A stretch of 44,653 bases of DNA from an uncultured Eubacteriales bacterium (lineage in GTDB: Bacteria > Bacillota_A > Clostridia > Oscillospirales > Oscillospiraceae): assembly GCA_949742895.1 (NCBI GenBank), contig CATJRT010000246.1:1-44653 (forward strand), in the 5' to 3' direction. Below the pieces are notes generated by a model. It ran no database searches. It saw only the letters and a list, made by a program, of their open reading frames with translations, and was not told the DNA's origin. Of this stretch, positions 33,201 through 39,367 are shown piece by piece. Positions within the stretch are counted from its first letter, which is position 1, and each line of letters starts with the position of its first letter. The position numbers and the translations under genes are program-made.

Positions 33201-33475
33201 CCAACGTAACCCGTGAGCAGATGGCGGCGCTCATGTTCCGCTACGCCAAGTACAAGGGCTATGATATTACCGCCGCAGCGGAGCTGGGGAACTACACGGA
33301 CAACGGACAGGTCCACGACTGGGCCTATCGGGCCATGCAGTGGGCCAATGGTGTTGGGCTGATCCAGGGCCGCACTGAGACCACCCTGGTTCCTGCCGGC
33401 ACCGCTACCCGCGCTGAGAACGCCACCATCCTCATGCGCTTTCTTCAGAGGTTTGAGGCGGCAAAGTACCAGTAA
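24230..33475 (+). CDS. Giant S-layer-anchored exoprotein with two alpha/alpha-toroid plus DUF4430 modules
   Basis: 3081 residues, exported and cell-wall anchored. Order by residue: signal peptide ending AQA (~43); AT-richer unknown region (44-240); beta domains (240-500); mixed region; toroid 1 of prenyltransferase-like repeats (~837-1150); beta-sandwich region with a duplicated 20-residue Val/Ile/Pro-rich repeat (~1464-1503); DUF4430 copy 1 (~1742-1875, LSGWMYTVNGTHPD); toroid 2 (~1888-2194); a large beta/alpha region; a bacterial repeat domain (~2400-2490); DUF4430 copy 2 (~2504-2637, GSGWMGTLNDW); cadherin-like beta domain; charged helical segment; three SLH motifs (~2893-3078). Toroid plus DUF4430 is the architecture of intrinsic factor/transcobalamin, so corrinoid capture is proposed. 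Adhesin or glycan-binding roles are alternatives. Confidence 0.8.
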   Translation: MKKKCSKKMLRAGSGVSRAQRLLSFILVILFSLDFLQFEAQAKWGNYGDPTFYITSNVELATSSSEDPWLQVWCDGGYKQIESKTNETGKFQYSCVLTGKANPIILSINNYGQNTNECKYLLKKLEFGGTRQKSKNDPTIEQLSPKSTEDIPVSAGADPTEIQDYPGALSNKSPLSITWRTDGCIEIMYPGNSPSSFVKTLTVDLSFEENSLVAFDKAKLEVSSPSSDGVAGSVELSDSGRNVLLEDGKQATSYTVTASANPGYEYDGYTLTTASGTETAAWDSVSYTYDTKESGSDNMRDSRRSTATFDVTITEDATLDFHFKEMDIDALFAQMGEETSISRFSVDVVNQETSVALTAGVSPDGTPVKNYKAGDWAYINLHVPFHGTFPWQASENPVKISVYAGNGVEGEPDDLLVSGENQLSTGMYFVDGKIAYYPINLHPYTGFFSGELRGLNLDLRLQMPETDYITAVVEWPYYGKTWKIPIKVMNTNDSYVTKLRNLYNSLRTSTGYDPFRYNLDYIYESEVSKILAADTDAEKAAILEQSLKLVADAAKGVGADAVVWRFNGSNHKTLQIQDSKPILVGVPSNNNGYLMNGHLSTIAALDGAFPNNWTYEYTMSAFGAAVNHVTWGGEDDTGKQITHKGPGFDDGNYGSFFTSAEGYSNVGVSGFKTSDGDVMAWNSPAHEGTWTWALLRYYYLYKKVDSAIMTDEAIEAMVNEKMVANGYPPRDAGYLGILGIAEMEDLFKDIDLDGDGDKTNDFRRYGHFKEETPANEVIRLINAIGSVSPRSKSDIEKARAAYNALSTGEKAKVTNYDVLAAAEETYRNLTASSTSSTWSDALNAALTSFQGKTPVVGSTGGEWTVLAIARQLMTDIDAEAMEDGTFPTDTVFAKKYLAALDTTLGQSGLNGLDPTGNQHTEYSRIVLALSALGIDAENYQAGNGGNYNFIAKLGETDAVISQGINGPIFALLALDSKPYCPENTTLRQTYIDAILRNRTSDGGFSYDGVKSDVDMTAMAIQALAPYYLSDLNVQKAINEALSLLAGMQSPQGGFYSNGTYNSESCSQVIVALTALAYHTGNGTLTGDTWTVCGTTFKNPVNALMAFYKDGKFGHALGEQDDMATEQAAYALVAYSRYTSGRTPLYTMRDAFETSPSTDRDDLEAAKRSVAAALDTLSWLTATTTADAETEIRSQLAGVTLPGGVTAAVTVNTAKAPIDGTEISPNGTPGEVTFTVTLTRGSLSDTVTRSKSFPATPYLSGDFGLRSVTVLGKTGTVDGYAVTVTLEKEKAEQGMVGDLDFQIVPKDSAAVISTPVRQSFDTWTFTITAASGASATYTIRIAASDDAQALAQANVNGAASIVEKANGERLPVGMRTEAEIDGWARALVPGAVRVQSVSVTEIVPPVDGSRDDQDGTNGSAKITMTLASPYEAGPAASVDLDEPKNMVGDSTILPTPPEEQVTPTEESTVIPKGTPIVPEDTGFHEESTVIPEEMPIVPEDTGFHEKEVIQEAEAVPYMGPERATQYATQTVIITVILPAKPYEPSGDTSVASVTYNSTPLTPDESGYNYTLELQPGESVGPTLFVVTVADEGGATVGPVTSAGDGLWQFTVTAENGTKATYTIKTATVSGTLAENQAAVEAAYNNASAMTGWTIPMGTANTEPTVKTYISTALSTAAGNVDCKIEVTNLQPAVEGTAGTPAGTNGSYTAQVTFSKGTPGTSTYVEQTLPISGTITAKAYEVRPEGTISVSFQLLGDDAHGDPGTANTHTLSGGGLQKWIDRTGIEVPAGSTVGDVFKLVLNEAGYTYVGLESNYIKSITKPGGTPLGEFTNGRLSGWMYTVNGTHPDRGLNSWTVYDGNQIVFHYTDNYTLEEGRGGQITPDQPGPGVDTSTYGSALTAALARVAGQTPNPGVRATGGEWAVLGMARGGTITPAVTEKYRNNLYYYARQHGGELDASGYQHTEYSRVILALTALGEDASSYEGYDFVTPLFDNGCQQVSVQGNNGTAFALIALDSGNYRDDTQGNAARAQWINALSSAQLPGGGWPISSVSGGADTDTTAMAVQALAPYYTGRRTLPAGVNSAIVRQMVDRALAFLSGQQTASGGFGSSETDAQIVVMLSALGRDAASDSSFTKGGRSVLEDLLGYRDTATGGFSHRQDSGVDQMATEQAAYALVAYDRYKHSRNTLYDMTDVFTAEAASPVIPIQAVVTGGVPTAAVPAQKVAEAISEAQKTGSGTIAIKTAGGESASAVAVELPAQSMQAAASAGVGMTVKTAKGTVSIPAEAARAIVQTAGGADTIRIHAETKTLSAVHDILGEDLDAGSAVIEVTITANGQPIKSSLGSRPVNVRIPVGRNFTVGRQYDVTVIHSAVDIERNRTGVCARNGSDRYVELTVNRLSTFVVKAVAEDRTVTATAGDNGKITPSGDVTVPNGDSQRFTIEADEGYELKELLLDDEKVQYVWVEGVEKELTSSSHIKAADYILSDVTEDHTLRAEFKRGIQLPDYGPVIGQVTITVENSTYSGGAFTGTMVSGTYDLCQRDTMMTSILKALTLNGYAWSDSSGKDDYDITYIAHITKDDASLGEFDGGSGSGWMGTLNDWFTNEGFQAFRVGGYGGHALEDGDEIHVVYTTNLGADVGGGRGYPDTSLASLDISGGTLVPKFSGDALEYTLMVPERGTDVTVTPHAVNKTFMVKTFLNNYNSESSLYKRTKSIPVKPGDTLYIGVGESGWPTSFDAGSYSATCYTIKVVSSDIQSRIDALPKPEEITYENYKGYVELVERLRKDYDKLKDEEKAEIKAEKLIEVEKRIKLFQEIDKTKELLNAIPEAKDLKKSNARKIQEQVKAAYDAYQKLTEEQQSYIAKEDVTKHNAAVEWLEKLGYKTDGPILIGEDGKKPAALPFTDVDKHWALESIQFVYEHNLMNGTSATAFEPNSEMTRAMFVTVLYRMEGQPSAGTANSFTDVPEGQWYTEAVKWAAANSIVNGMTPDTFQPNANVTREQMAALMFRYAKYKGYDITAAAELGNYTDNGQVHDWAYRAMQWANGVGLIQGRTETTLVPAGTATRAENATILMRFLQRFEAAKYQ

Positions 33476-33718
33476 CAAGCAATTCTCTTTACATGGTTGG
33501 GAGCGGGCGGCGTCCAAATGGACTTCCCGGACGCCGCCCCATCCCCCAAGTTTCAGACAACTTCATCCATCAGCATCCAGGCAGGAAATCATGCAGATAC
33601 GGGCCTGCCCCCGCCGTCAAGCCGGCACACCTGGTTTGCCAATTTCGGGCGGGATGTGTGGAAAGCGCTCTCTCCCATCAGACAGGAGAGGGCGCTTTCT
33701 TTGGGAAAGGAAGGTATT
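33476..33718 (+). other. Gap with two hairpins between the exoprotein and ECF operons
   Basis: Hairpin 1: GGGCGGCGTCC (33505-33515) with GGACGCCGCCC (33529-33539), no T-run. Hairpin 2: a 14-base stem 33662-33675 with 33685-33698, followed by CTTT. The second may attenuate or terminate. I see no clear promoter or riboswitch here, so the downstream genes may be read through from the exoprotein operon. Confidence 0.5.
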
Positions 33719-34399
33719 ATGAGCACACAGGGAAAGCCTCCCAGCCAGGGGAGGCCGCTCACGGAAAAAGAGCTGGCATCCTACCGCAGGCAGTTGGCGG
33801 AGCTGGACGAGGCGGCGCACCGGCCGGGAGGCGATCTGAGCCGGTGTGATACGGCCACCTGGGACATATTTGACCCGAACGGCTGGCGGGGGCGGCAAAT
33901 CTACGACAGCTTTTCATCTGAGGAGCTGCTGGATGTGGTCATCCGTACCATGGCCCACCGTGGACACAAGCCGGATTATAACGATATTTATTGCGTCTGC
34001 CTCCGCTATTTGCGGCGGCGCTTTGGAAATCTCGCGGAGGTCACGGAGCAGGCCAAGCGGCGGATGCGGAACGAGCAGCAGTGGCCTATCGACTGGCCGG
34101 AGCGGGTGTCCGTCACCCCGATATTGGAAAAAAGGTGGCGGGAGCCGCCTGACGAGACGGAGCTGGCTCTCCTGAAGGACCTGTGCCGGAGGGCGCGGGA
34201 GACAGGAATGACGCCGGAGCTTACCCCTGAGGAAAAAGCCCGGCTCAATAAGTTTGGCGGAGCCGGGCAGGTCATGAAAATGATGGGCATCCCCATCCTG
34301 CGGGGGAGCGAACTGCGGCACCTGAAAAAATACTGGCAGGAAGAACGGGAAAAACAGGCGGCAGGAGCCGCCACAAAAAATATGGAGGAGACGAAATGA
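33719..34399 (+). CDS. Basic protein with homing-endonuclease-repeat-like segments
   Basis: A 226-residue soluble protein of uncertain function. Two segments resemble the repeat seen in the 18901 protein: VIRTMAHRGHKPDYND ending LRRRFGNLAEV (about residues 75-115) and ETGMTPELTPEEKARLNKF then GQVMKMMGIP (about 165-200). No catalytic nuclease motif is visible. AAAGGAAGG precedes ATG 33719. The stop overlaps the toroid/SLH gene start (ATGA), so it is translated together with the corrinoid-capture genes and may regulate them. Confidence 0.55.
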   Translation: MSTQGKPPSQGRPLTEKELASYRRQLAELDEAAHRPGGDLSRCDTATWDIFDPNGWRGRQIYDSFSSEELLDVVIRTMAHRGHKPDYNDIYCVCLRYLRRRFGNLAEVTEQAKRRMRNEQQWPIDWPERVSVTPILEKRWREPPDETELALLKDLCRRARETGMTPELTPEEKARLNKFGGAGQVMKMMGIPILRGSELRHLKKYWQEEREKQAAGAATKNMEETK

Positions 34400-36024
34400 A
34401 AGGGACGAAAGAAAGAGCGGCCAGCCTCCTGCTGGTCATGGTCCTGCTGCTGGGCCTGACGGCCCCGGCCAGCGCGGCGGTGACGCAGAGTGATCTGCAA
34501 AAAGCAGTGGACGGCAGCGCGGCCTATATGCTGCAAGCGGTAAAGGGCCCGCAGGTAGGGTCCATCGGCGGCGAGTGGGCGGTGATCGGGCTTGCCCGAA
34601 GCGGATACGATGTGCCGCAGAGCTACTATGACAGCTATCTGAGCACAGTAACAAAATATGTTCAGAACAAAAAAGGAATCCTGGACGAGCGGAAATATAC
34701 GGAGTACAGCCGGGTGATTCTGGCCCTGACGGCCATCGGTGCGGACCCAACCGATGTGGCGGGGTACGACCTGGTGAAGCCCCTGGGGGACTTTGAGAAA
34801 ACCATCTGGCAGGGCATCAACGGCCCCATCTGGGCGCTCATCGCACTGGACAGCGGCAATTATGAGCCGGCAGGCGCTCCCGGCATCCAGCAGCGGTACA
34901 TTGATGAAATCCTCTCCCGGCAGTTGGATGACGGCGGCTGGAACCTGACGGGCAAGGGCGGGGCAGGCGCCGCGGATGCGGACCTCACCGGCATGGCCCT
35001 GCAAGCCCTGGCGAAGTACCAGGACCAGAGCGCCGTCAAGACCGCGACGGATGAGGCGCTGGCGTGTCTGAGCGCCATGCAGACCGAGAGCGGCGGCTTC
35101 GGTTCCTGGGGGACCGCCAACTCCGAGAGCTGCGTCCAGGTGATCGCGGCCCTGTGCGAACTGGGCATCGGCCTCGACGACAGCCGGTTCGTGAAGAACG
35201 GCGTCACACTGCTGGACAACCTTCTGACCTTCCGGCAGGCGGATGGCAGCTTCCTGCACACGGCGGACGGCTCCGGGTCCAACCAGATGGCATCCGAGCA
35301 GGGCTTTTATGGCTTGGTGGCGGCTCTGCGGGCGGCAAAGGGACAGGCCAGCCTCTACCGCATGAGCGACACCGGCACAGCGCCCTCAACGCCCGGCGCT
35401 TCCACCGGGACGGGCCTTGCGGGAAAGGACCCGGCGGTACAGAAAACCTCTATCACCGCCCCCGGAACCACCTTCCCTGATATCGCCGGTCACACGAATC
35501 AGTCTGCCATTGAAGCCATGGCAGCGCGGGGGATCATTTCCGGCAGCAACGGCGTTTTCAACCCCGACAACACCATGACGCGGGCGGAATTTGCCGCAAT
35601 TATCGTCCGGGCGCTGGGCCTGACCACGGAAACCACCGGGCAGTTCACAGACGTATCAGCGGATCAGTGGTACGCCCCCTACGTGGGTGCGGCCTACAAG
35701 TACGGCATCATCACCGGCACAACAGCGACCACCTTCAATCCTGGCGGAACCATTAAGCGGGAGGACGCCGCCGTCATGGCGGCCCGCGCGGCGAAGCTCT
35801 GCGGATTGGATACGGATATGGATGCCTCCGCCATACGAAATGTGCTGGCGCAGTTCACCGACTATATCCGGACCAGCGAGTATGCCCGTCCCCCTTTGGC
35901 GTTCTGCTATCACGCGGATATTCTCAGCCAATCCGACCTGGACATCTGGCCCGCCGACGCCGTGAAGCGGTGCGAGGTGGCGCAGATGCTCTATAACCTG
36001 CTGGATAAGGCGGAACTGCTATGA
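34396..36024 (+). CDS. SLH-anchored alpha/alpha-toroid protein (transcobalamin alpha-domain-like)
   Basis: A 542-residue exported protein: signal peptide ending APASA (~27); alpha/alpha toroid of prenyltransferase/squalene-cyclase-like repeats (~30-325: GGEWAVIGLARSGYD, TEYSRVILALTAIGAD, GINGPIWALIALDSGN, GGFGSWGTANSESCVQVIAA, NQMASEQGFYGLVAALRA); three SLH motifs (~355-540). The toroid is clearly paralogous to both toroids of the giant protein. Squalene-cyclase chemistry is unlikely because it is extracellular and no catalytic DxDD-type motif was recognised. Intrinsic factor, transcobalamin and haptocorrin use this fold as the half that cradles cobalamin. The other half (DUF4430) is encoded next, overlapping by four bases. 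Confidence 0.82.
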   Translation: MKGTKERAASLLLVMVLLLGLTAPASAAVTQSDLQKAVDGSAAYMLQAVKGPQVGSIGGEWAVIGLARSGYDVPQSYYDSYLSTVTKYVQNKKGILDERKYTEYSRVILALTAIGADPTDVAGYDLVKPLGDFEKTIWQGINGPIWALIALDSGNYEPAGAPGIQQRYIDEILSRQLDDGGWNLTGKGGAGAADADLTGMALQALAKYQDQSAVKTATDEALACLSAMQTESGGFGSWGTANSESCVQVIAALCELGIGLDDSRFVKNGVTLLDNLLTFRQADGSFLHTADGSGSNQMASEQGFYGLVAALRAAKGQASLYRMSDTGTAPSTPGASTGTGLAGKDPAVQKTSITAPGTTFPDIAGHTNQSAIEAMAARGIISGSNGVFNPDNTMTRAEFAAIIVRALGLTTETTGQFTDVSADQWYAPYVGAAYKYGIITGTTATTFNPGGTIKREDAAVMAARAAKLCGLDTDMDASAIRNVLAQFTDYIRTSEYARPPLAFCYHADILSQSDLDIWPADAVKRCEVAQMLYNLLDKAELL

Positions 36025-36905
36025 ACTGGTGGAAGAAAAACAAGTGGAAGGTCATTGCGCCCCTACTGATCGTGATCGTTCTTGCCGCCGCCTTCTGGTA
36101 TGGCGGGAACGCCCCCGGCCTGCAGGGCGCAGTGAACCAACCTCCTGATACAATAGCGGCAGACCCGGCCTCTCCCACCGCAGTGCTGGAACAGAAGAAA
36201 GACGATCCTGCTCCTTCGACGGAGCCAGAGCTGGAACCCGACTCGGAACCCGCGCCGGACACCTCCACGGAGCCGGAAGAAACGCAGGAACCGGCAGAGG
36301 ATACACCAGAGGAAACTTCCCCAGACGCGGAAACCGGCGCTACGCCTGACCATGAATCATCTGTGGAATACTCCGAGGCAGGCGGCATGGAGATTGACCC
36401 GGAGACAGGAAAAGACAAATACCAGACCGACCCCGTCCCGGAGGGCAAGCCCCTCCCGGTGGAGCCCCAGGACGCGGTATTCTCCGATACGGCCTACACC
36501 TGTACCCTTTCCGTCCGGTGTGACACGATCCTGAACAACATGGATTGGCTGAACCCGGAAAAGGTGGAGCTGGTGCCGGAGGACGGCGTGATCTTCCCCG
36601 CCACAGAAGTCACCTTCTATGAGGGCGAGAGCGTGTTCAACGTCCTTCAGCGGGAATTGAAGAAGGCAAAGATTCATATGGAGTTTACCGACACGCCCAT
36701 GTATAACTCCGCCTACATCGAGGGTATCAACAACCTGTATGAGTTTGACTGCGGCGAACAATCCGGCTGGATGTACAGCGTCAACGGCTGGTTCCCCAAC
36801 TATGGCTGCTCCCGATACCAGCTCCAGGACGGCGACGTGGTGGAGTGGGTGTATACCTGCGAGTTGGGGGCAGACGTAGACGGCAGCAGGGCGGTGGGCG
36901 GCTGA
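36021..36905 (+). CDS. Membrane-anchored DUF4430 protein (transcobalamin beta-domain-like)
   Basis: 294 residues: a short cytoplasmic tail (MNWWKKNKWK), one membrane helix (~11-28), a long Pro/Glu/Asp/Thr-rich linker (~30-130) that can span the wall, and a DUF4430 domain (~190-285) ending SGWMYSVNGWFPNYGC and GDVVEWVYTCELGADV. The same GWMYxVNG signature occurs in DUF4430 copy 1 of the giant protein. DUF4430 matches the C-terminal beta domain of intrinsic factor/transcobalamin, which closes over the ligand. Its position between the toroid gene and EcfT suggests it hands ligand to the ECF transporter. Confidence 0.82.
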   Translation: MNWWKKNKWKVIAPLLIVIVLAAAFWYGGNAPGLQGAVNQPPDTIAADPASPTAVLEQKKDDPAPSTEPELEPDSEPAPDTSTEPEETQEPAEDTPEETSPDAETGATPDHESSVEYSEAGGMEIDPETGKDKYQTDPVPEGKPLPVEPQDAVFSDTAYTCTLSVRCDTILNNMDWLNPEKVELVPEDGVIFPATEVTFYEGESVFNVLQRELKKAKIHMEFTDTPMYNSAYIEGINNLYEFDCGEQSGWMYSVNGWFPNYGCSRYQLQDGDVVEWVYTCELGADVDGSRAVGG

Positions 36906-36906
36906 T

Positions 36907-37818
36907 ATGCGGAGCAAAGATGCCTTTTCCAGTTACCACCCCCTGGTGAACTTTCTATACTTCGCCTTGGTGCTGGTGCTCGCCATGTTCTTCACCCATC
37001 CGGCAGCCCAGGCAATCTCCCTGATAACCGCCCTGATCTACGCCGCACAGCTAAATGGGCGGCAGGCTCTGGGCAAAAATCTCCTCTGGCTGTTGCCCAT
37101 GATGGGGATTGCGGTGATCGTCAACCCGGCGTTTAACCACGCGGGGGTGACCATCCTGACCTATCTGCCTACCGGCAATCCGCTGACGCTGGAGAGCATC
37201 CTGTACGGGATCTCCGCCGGGATTCTCCTGGCGGCGGTCATTGTCTGGTTCCAGTGCTACACGGCGGTGATGACCTCGGACAAGTTCATCTATCTGTTCG
37301 GCAGGATCATCCCCGCTCTGTCCCTGGTGCTGTCCATGACATTGCGGTTCGTACCTAAATTCAAGGCCCAGCTGCAGGCGGTAACGGAAGCCCAGCGGTG
37401 TGTGGGCCGGGACGTGTCCGAGGGGACGGTCTGGCAGAGGATCAAAACCGCCGTCACCATCCTATCCATCCTCATCACCTGGGCGCTGGAAAACGCCATT
37501 GAGACGGCGGACAGCATGAAAAGCCGGGGCTACGGCCTGCCGGGCCGGACAGCGTTCTCCATCTACCGGTTTGACAGCCGGGACAAGGCCGCTCTGCTTT
37601 GGCTGGGTTTCTGCGGTTTTTTCATCGCCTCCGGCTGGATGGCCGGAGGATTCTACTGGCGGTACTACCCCACAATAAAGGGAGCGCCGGTCACGCCGCT
37701 GACCGTCATGATGCACCTCTGCTATCTGGCGCTGTGCCTGACGCCGGTGATTGTGGACAGACGGGAGGAACAGACCTGGAAACGTCTGGACAGGGAGGAA
37801 AGCTCATGCGGCACCTGA
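36907..37818 (+). CDS. ecfT: ECF transporter T-component (EcfT/CbiQ family)
   Basis: A 303-residue membrane protein that couples the ATPases to the S-component. About six hydrophobic segments and the coupling-helix region are visible (LRFVPKFKAQLQAVTEAQRC, later ETADSMKSRGYGLPGRTAF); the family Ala-Arg-Gly-type motif appears as MKSRGYG. ATG 36907 follows the DUF4430 stop by one base. With the fused ATPase/S-component gene it makes a complete ECF importer. Confidence 0.88.
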   Translation: MRSKDAFSSYHPLVNFLYFALVLVLAMFFTHPAAQAISLITALIYAAQLNGRQALGKNLLWLLPMMGIAVIVNPAFNHAGVTILTYLPTGNPLTLESILYGISAGILLAAVIVWFQCYTAVMTSDKFIYLFGRIIPALSLVLSMTLRFVPKFKAQLQAVTEAQRCVGRDVSEGTVWQRIKTAVTILSILITWALENAIETADSMKSRGYGLPGRTAFSIYRFDSRDKAALLWLGFCGFFIASGWMAGGFYWRYYPTIKGAPVTPLTVMMHLCYLALCLTPVIVDRREEQTWKRLDREESSCGT

Positions 37819-38777
37819 TAAACTTTCCGCTGGACGTAGACAGCGTCTCCGAGTACGGCGGCTGGGAAGGTCTCCGAGAGGAGCTGCACCGGTTGAACTG
37901 CGACGGTCTGGAGGGGATCTGGGCTGGGACGGACATCCCCGAAAACCTCCCAACAGAAATGGTCGTGGGCTATCACCTGACATTTTTCCCGGATTGGCTG
38001 GACTTTTACCGGGAGGACAGGGCCGCTGTTGAGCGGAAGTTTGGCAGTATGGATGCAGCCAAACGCTTCTATGGCGGCTGGGGCCGGGATACGCTCCTGG
38101 AGCTGTACCAGGCCGATCTGGACTGTGCCGTCCGTCTGGGCGCGGAATATGTGGTGTTCCATGTGTCGGATGTCTCCATTGAGGAGGGCTACACCTACCG
38201 CTGGCTCCACTCCAACGAGGAGGTCATTGACAGCGCGGCTGAGGCTATCAACGCCCTGCTGGACGGGCGGGACTGGCCCTTTGATTTCCTGATGGAAAAT
38301 CAGTGGTGGCCCGGCTTCACTTTTTTGGAGCCAAAGGAGACTGCCCGTCTGCTGGAGCGTGTCCATTATCACCGGCGGGGCATCCTCCTGGACACGGGAC
38401 ACCTTATGAACACCAACACCAGGCTGCGCACACAGGTCGAAGGAGCGGCTTACATCCGAGCGATGGTAGAGAAGCACGGCAGTCTTGCCGAGGAGATTCG
38501 CGGCATCCATCTCCACCAGTCCCTGAGCGGGGATTACGTGAGATCCAATACCGGGTTTTTGCCGCACAATCTGCCAGAAGACTACACGGCGCGATATTGT
38601 GTCAGCTATAGGCATATCCAACAGATCGACCAACATCTGCCCTGGTCCGATCCCTCCATCATCCCGGTTTTGGTACAAATTGAGCCGGAATACGTGACCC
38701 ACGAGTTGAGCTGCGGGAACCGGAGGCAGCGTTGGGATGCGGTTTGCCGGCAGCGGAATCTGCTGCTTGGACTTTGA
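37806..38777 (+). CDS. AP-endonuclease-superfamily TIM-barrel protein, CbiR-like
   Basis: A 323-residue cytoplasmic protein of the xylose-isomerase-like / AP2Ec TIM-barrel superfamily. Candidate metal-site segments are YHLTFFPDWLDF, VVFHVSDVS, DFLMENQWWPG, ILLDTGHLMNT and GIHLHQSLSGDYV. GGGAGG precedes ATG 37806, which overlaps ecfT by 13 bases. CbiR, a cobamide-remodelling hydrolase first described from Akkermansia, belongs to this superfamily and is found near corrinoid genes. Location between ECF transporter subunits and transcobalamin-like proteins makes CbiR the best guess. A sugar-phosphate isomerase/epimerase is the alternative. Confidence 0.6.
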   Translation: MRHLINFPLDVDSVSEYGGWEGLREELHRLNCDGLEGIWAGTDIPENLPTEMVVGYHLTFFPDWLDFYREDRAAVERKFGSMDAAKRFYGGWGRDTLLELYQADLDCAVRLGAEYVVFHVSDVSIEEGYTYRWLHSNEEVIDSAAEAINALLDGRDWPFDFLMENQWWPGFTFLEPKETARLLERVHYHRRGILLDTGHLMNTNTRLRTQVEGAAYIRAMVEKHGSLAEEIRGIHLHQSLSGDYVRSNTGFLPHNLPEDYTARYCVSYRHIQQIDQHLPWSDPSIIPVLVQIEPEYVTHELSCGNRRQRWDAVCRQRNLLLGL

Positions 38778-38801
38778 GCGGACAGACAAGGAGAAAACAA
38801 T

Positions 38802-39365
38802 ATGGAATTCTTGAAGGAAAACCATCGCATAAGGTTTGAGCGCCTGGAGGCCGCGCCCCCGATAGAGGAGTATGTGCAGACCTGCGTGGATGTTCCCAGG
38901 TTTTTGGAATACTGCAAGGAGTGCGGCAACTATGGAAACCGCTGGTCCTGCCCGCCCTTCCGGGAAGACCCGATGGAGATCTGGGTGCGGTTTCAGGCCC
39001 TGCGCCTGATTGCCTATGTATTGCCCAGCGAGCCGGGCCAGAGCGTTTCCCAGGCGCTGGACGATCTGAAGCTGGCGAAGGCACAGATGATGGAGGAGAC
39101 ACTGGAGCTGGAACGCACCAACCCCGGATCACTGGCCCTGTCCGCCGGGACATGTACCCTGTGCGGAGAGAACTGCACCCGCCCGGAGGGAACGCCATGC
39201 CGGTACCCGGAGCAAATGCGGTACTCTATTGAAGCCCTGGGCGGGGACGTGGCGAAGACTGCGGAGCGATATCTTCATAAGCCGTTGCTGTGGATCAAGG
39301 ACAATGTACTGCCGGAATACCTGGTGCTGGTGGGTGGACTGCTGCTGAAGCTGCGGAAGGAATGA
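38802..39365 (+). CDS. DUF2284 predicted metal-binding protein
   Basis: A 187-residue soluble cysteine-rich protein. Two Cys clusters are typical of DUF2284: CKECGNYGNRWSCPPF near residue 45 and CTLCGENCTRPEGTPC near residue 125, then YSIEALGGDV. They may hold an iron-sulfur cluster or another metal. AAGGAG precedes ATG 38802. Operon position suggests a role in corrinoid handling or reduction, but no reaction is known to me. Confidence 0.75.
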   Translation: MEFLKENHRIRFERLEAAPPIEEYVQTCVDVPRFLEYCKECGNYGNRWSCPPFREDPMEIWVRFQALRLIAYVLPSEPGQSVSQALDDLKLAKAQMMEETLELERTNPGSLALSAGTCTLCGENCTRPEGTPCRYPEQMRYSIEALGGDVAKTAERYLHKPLLWIKDNVLPEYLVLVGGLLLKLRKE

Positions 39366-39367
39366 AG

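Noticed and set aside
30053..33517. 1154-codon open frame on the minus strand
   Set aside because: Exact antisense of the giant exoprotein; GC-rich codon bias of the plus-strand gene keeps this frame open. No ribosome site or recognisable domain.
33560..33700. Riboswitch upstream of the ECF operon
   Set aside because: CAGATAC occurs at 33595 region but the ACTGTAA and GGTGAAA core segments are missing.
34396..36024. Squalene or prenyl cyclase enzyme
   Set aside because: Toroid repeats match the fold, but the protein is exported, SLH-anchored and lacks a recognisable catalytic Asp motif.
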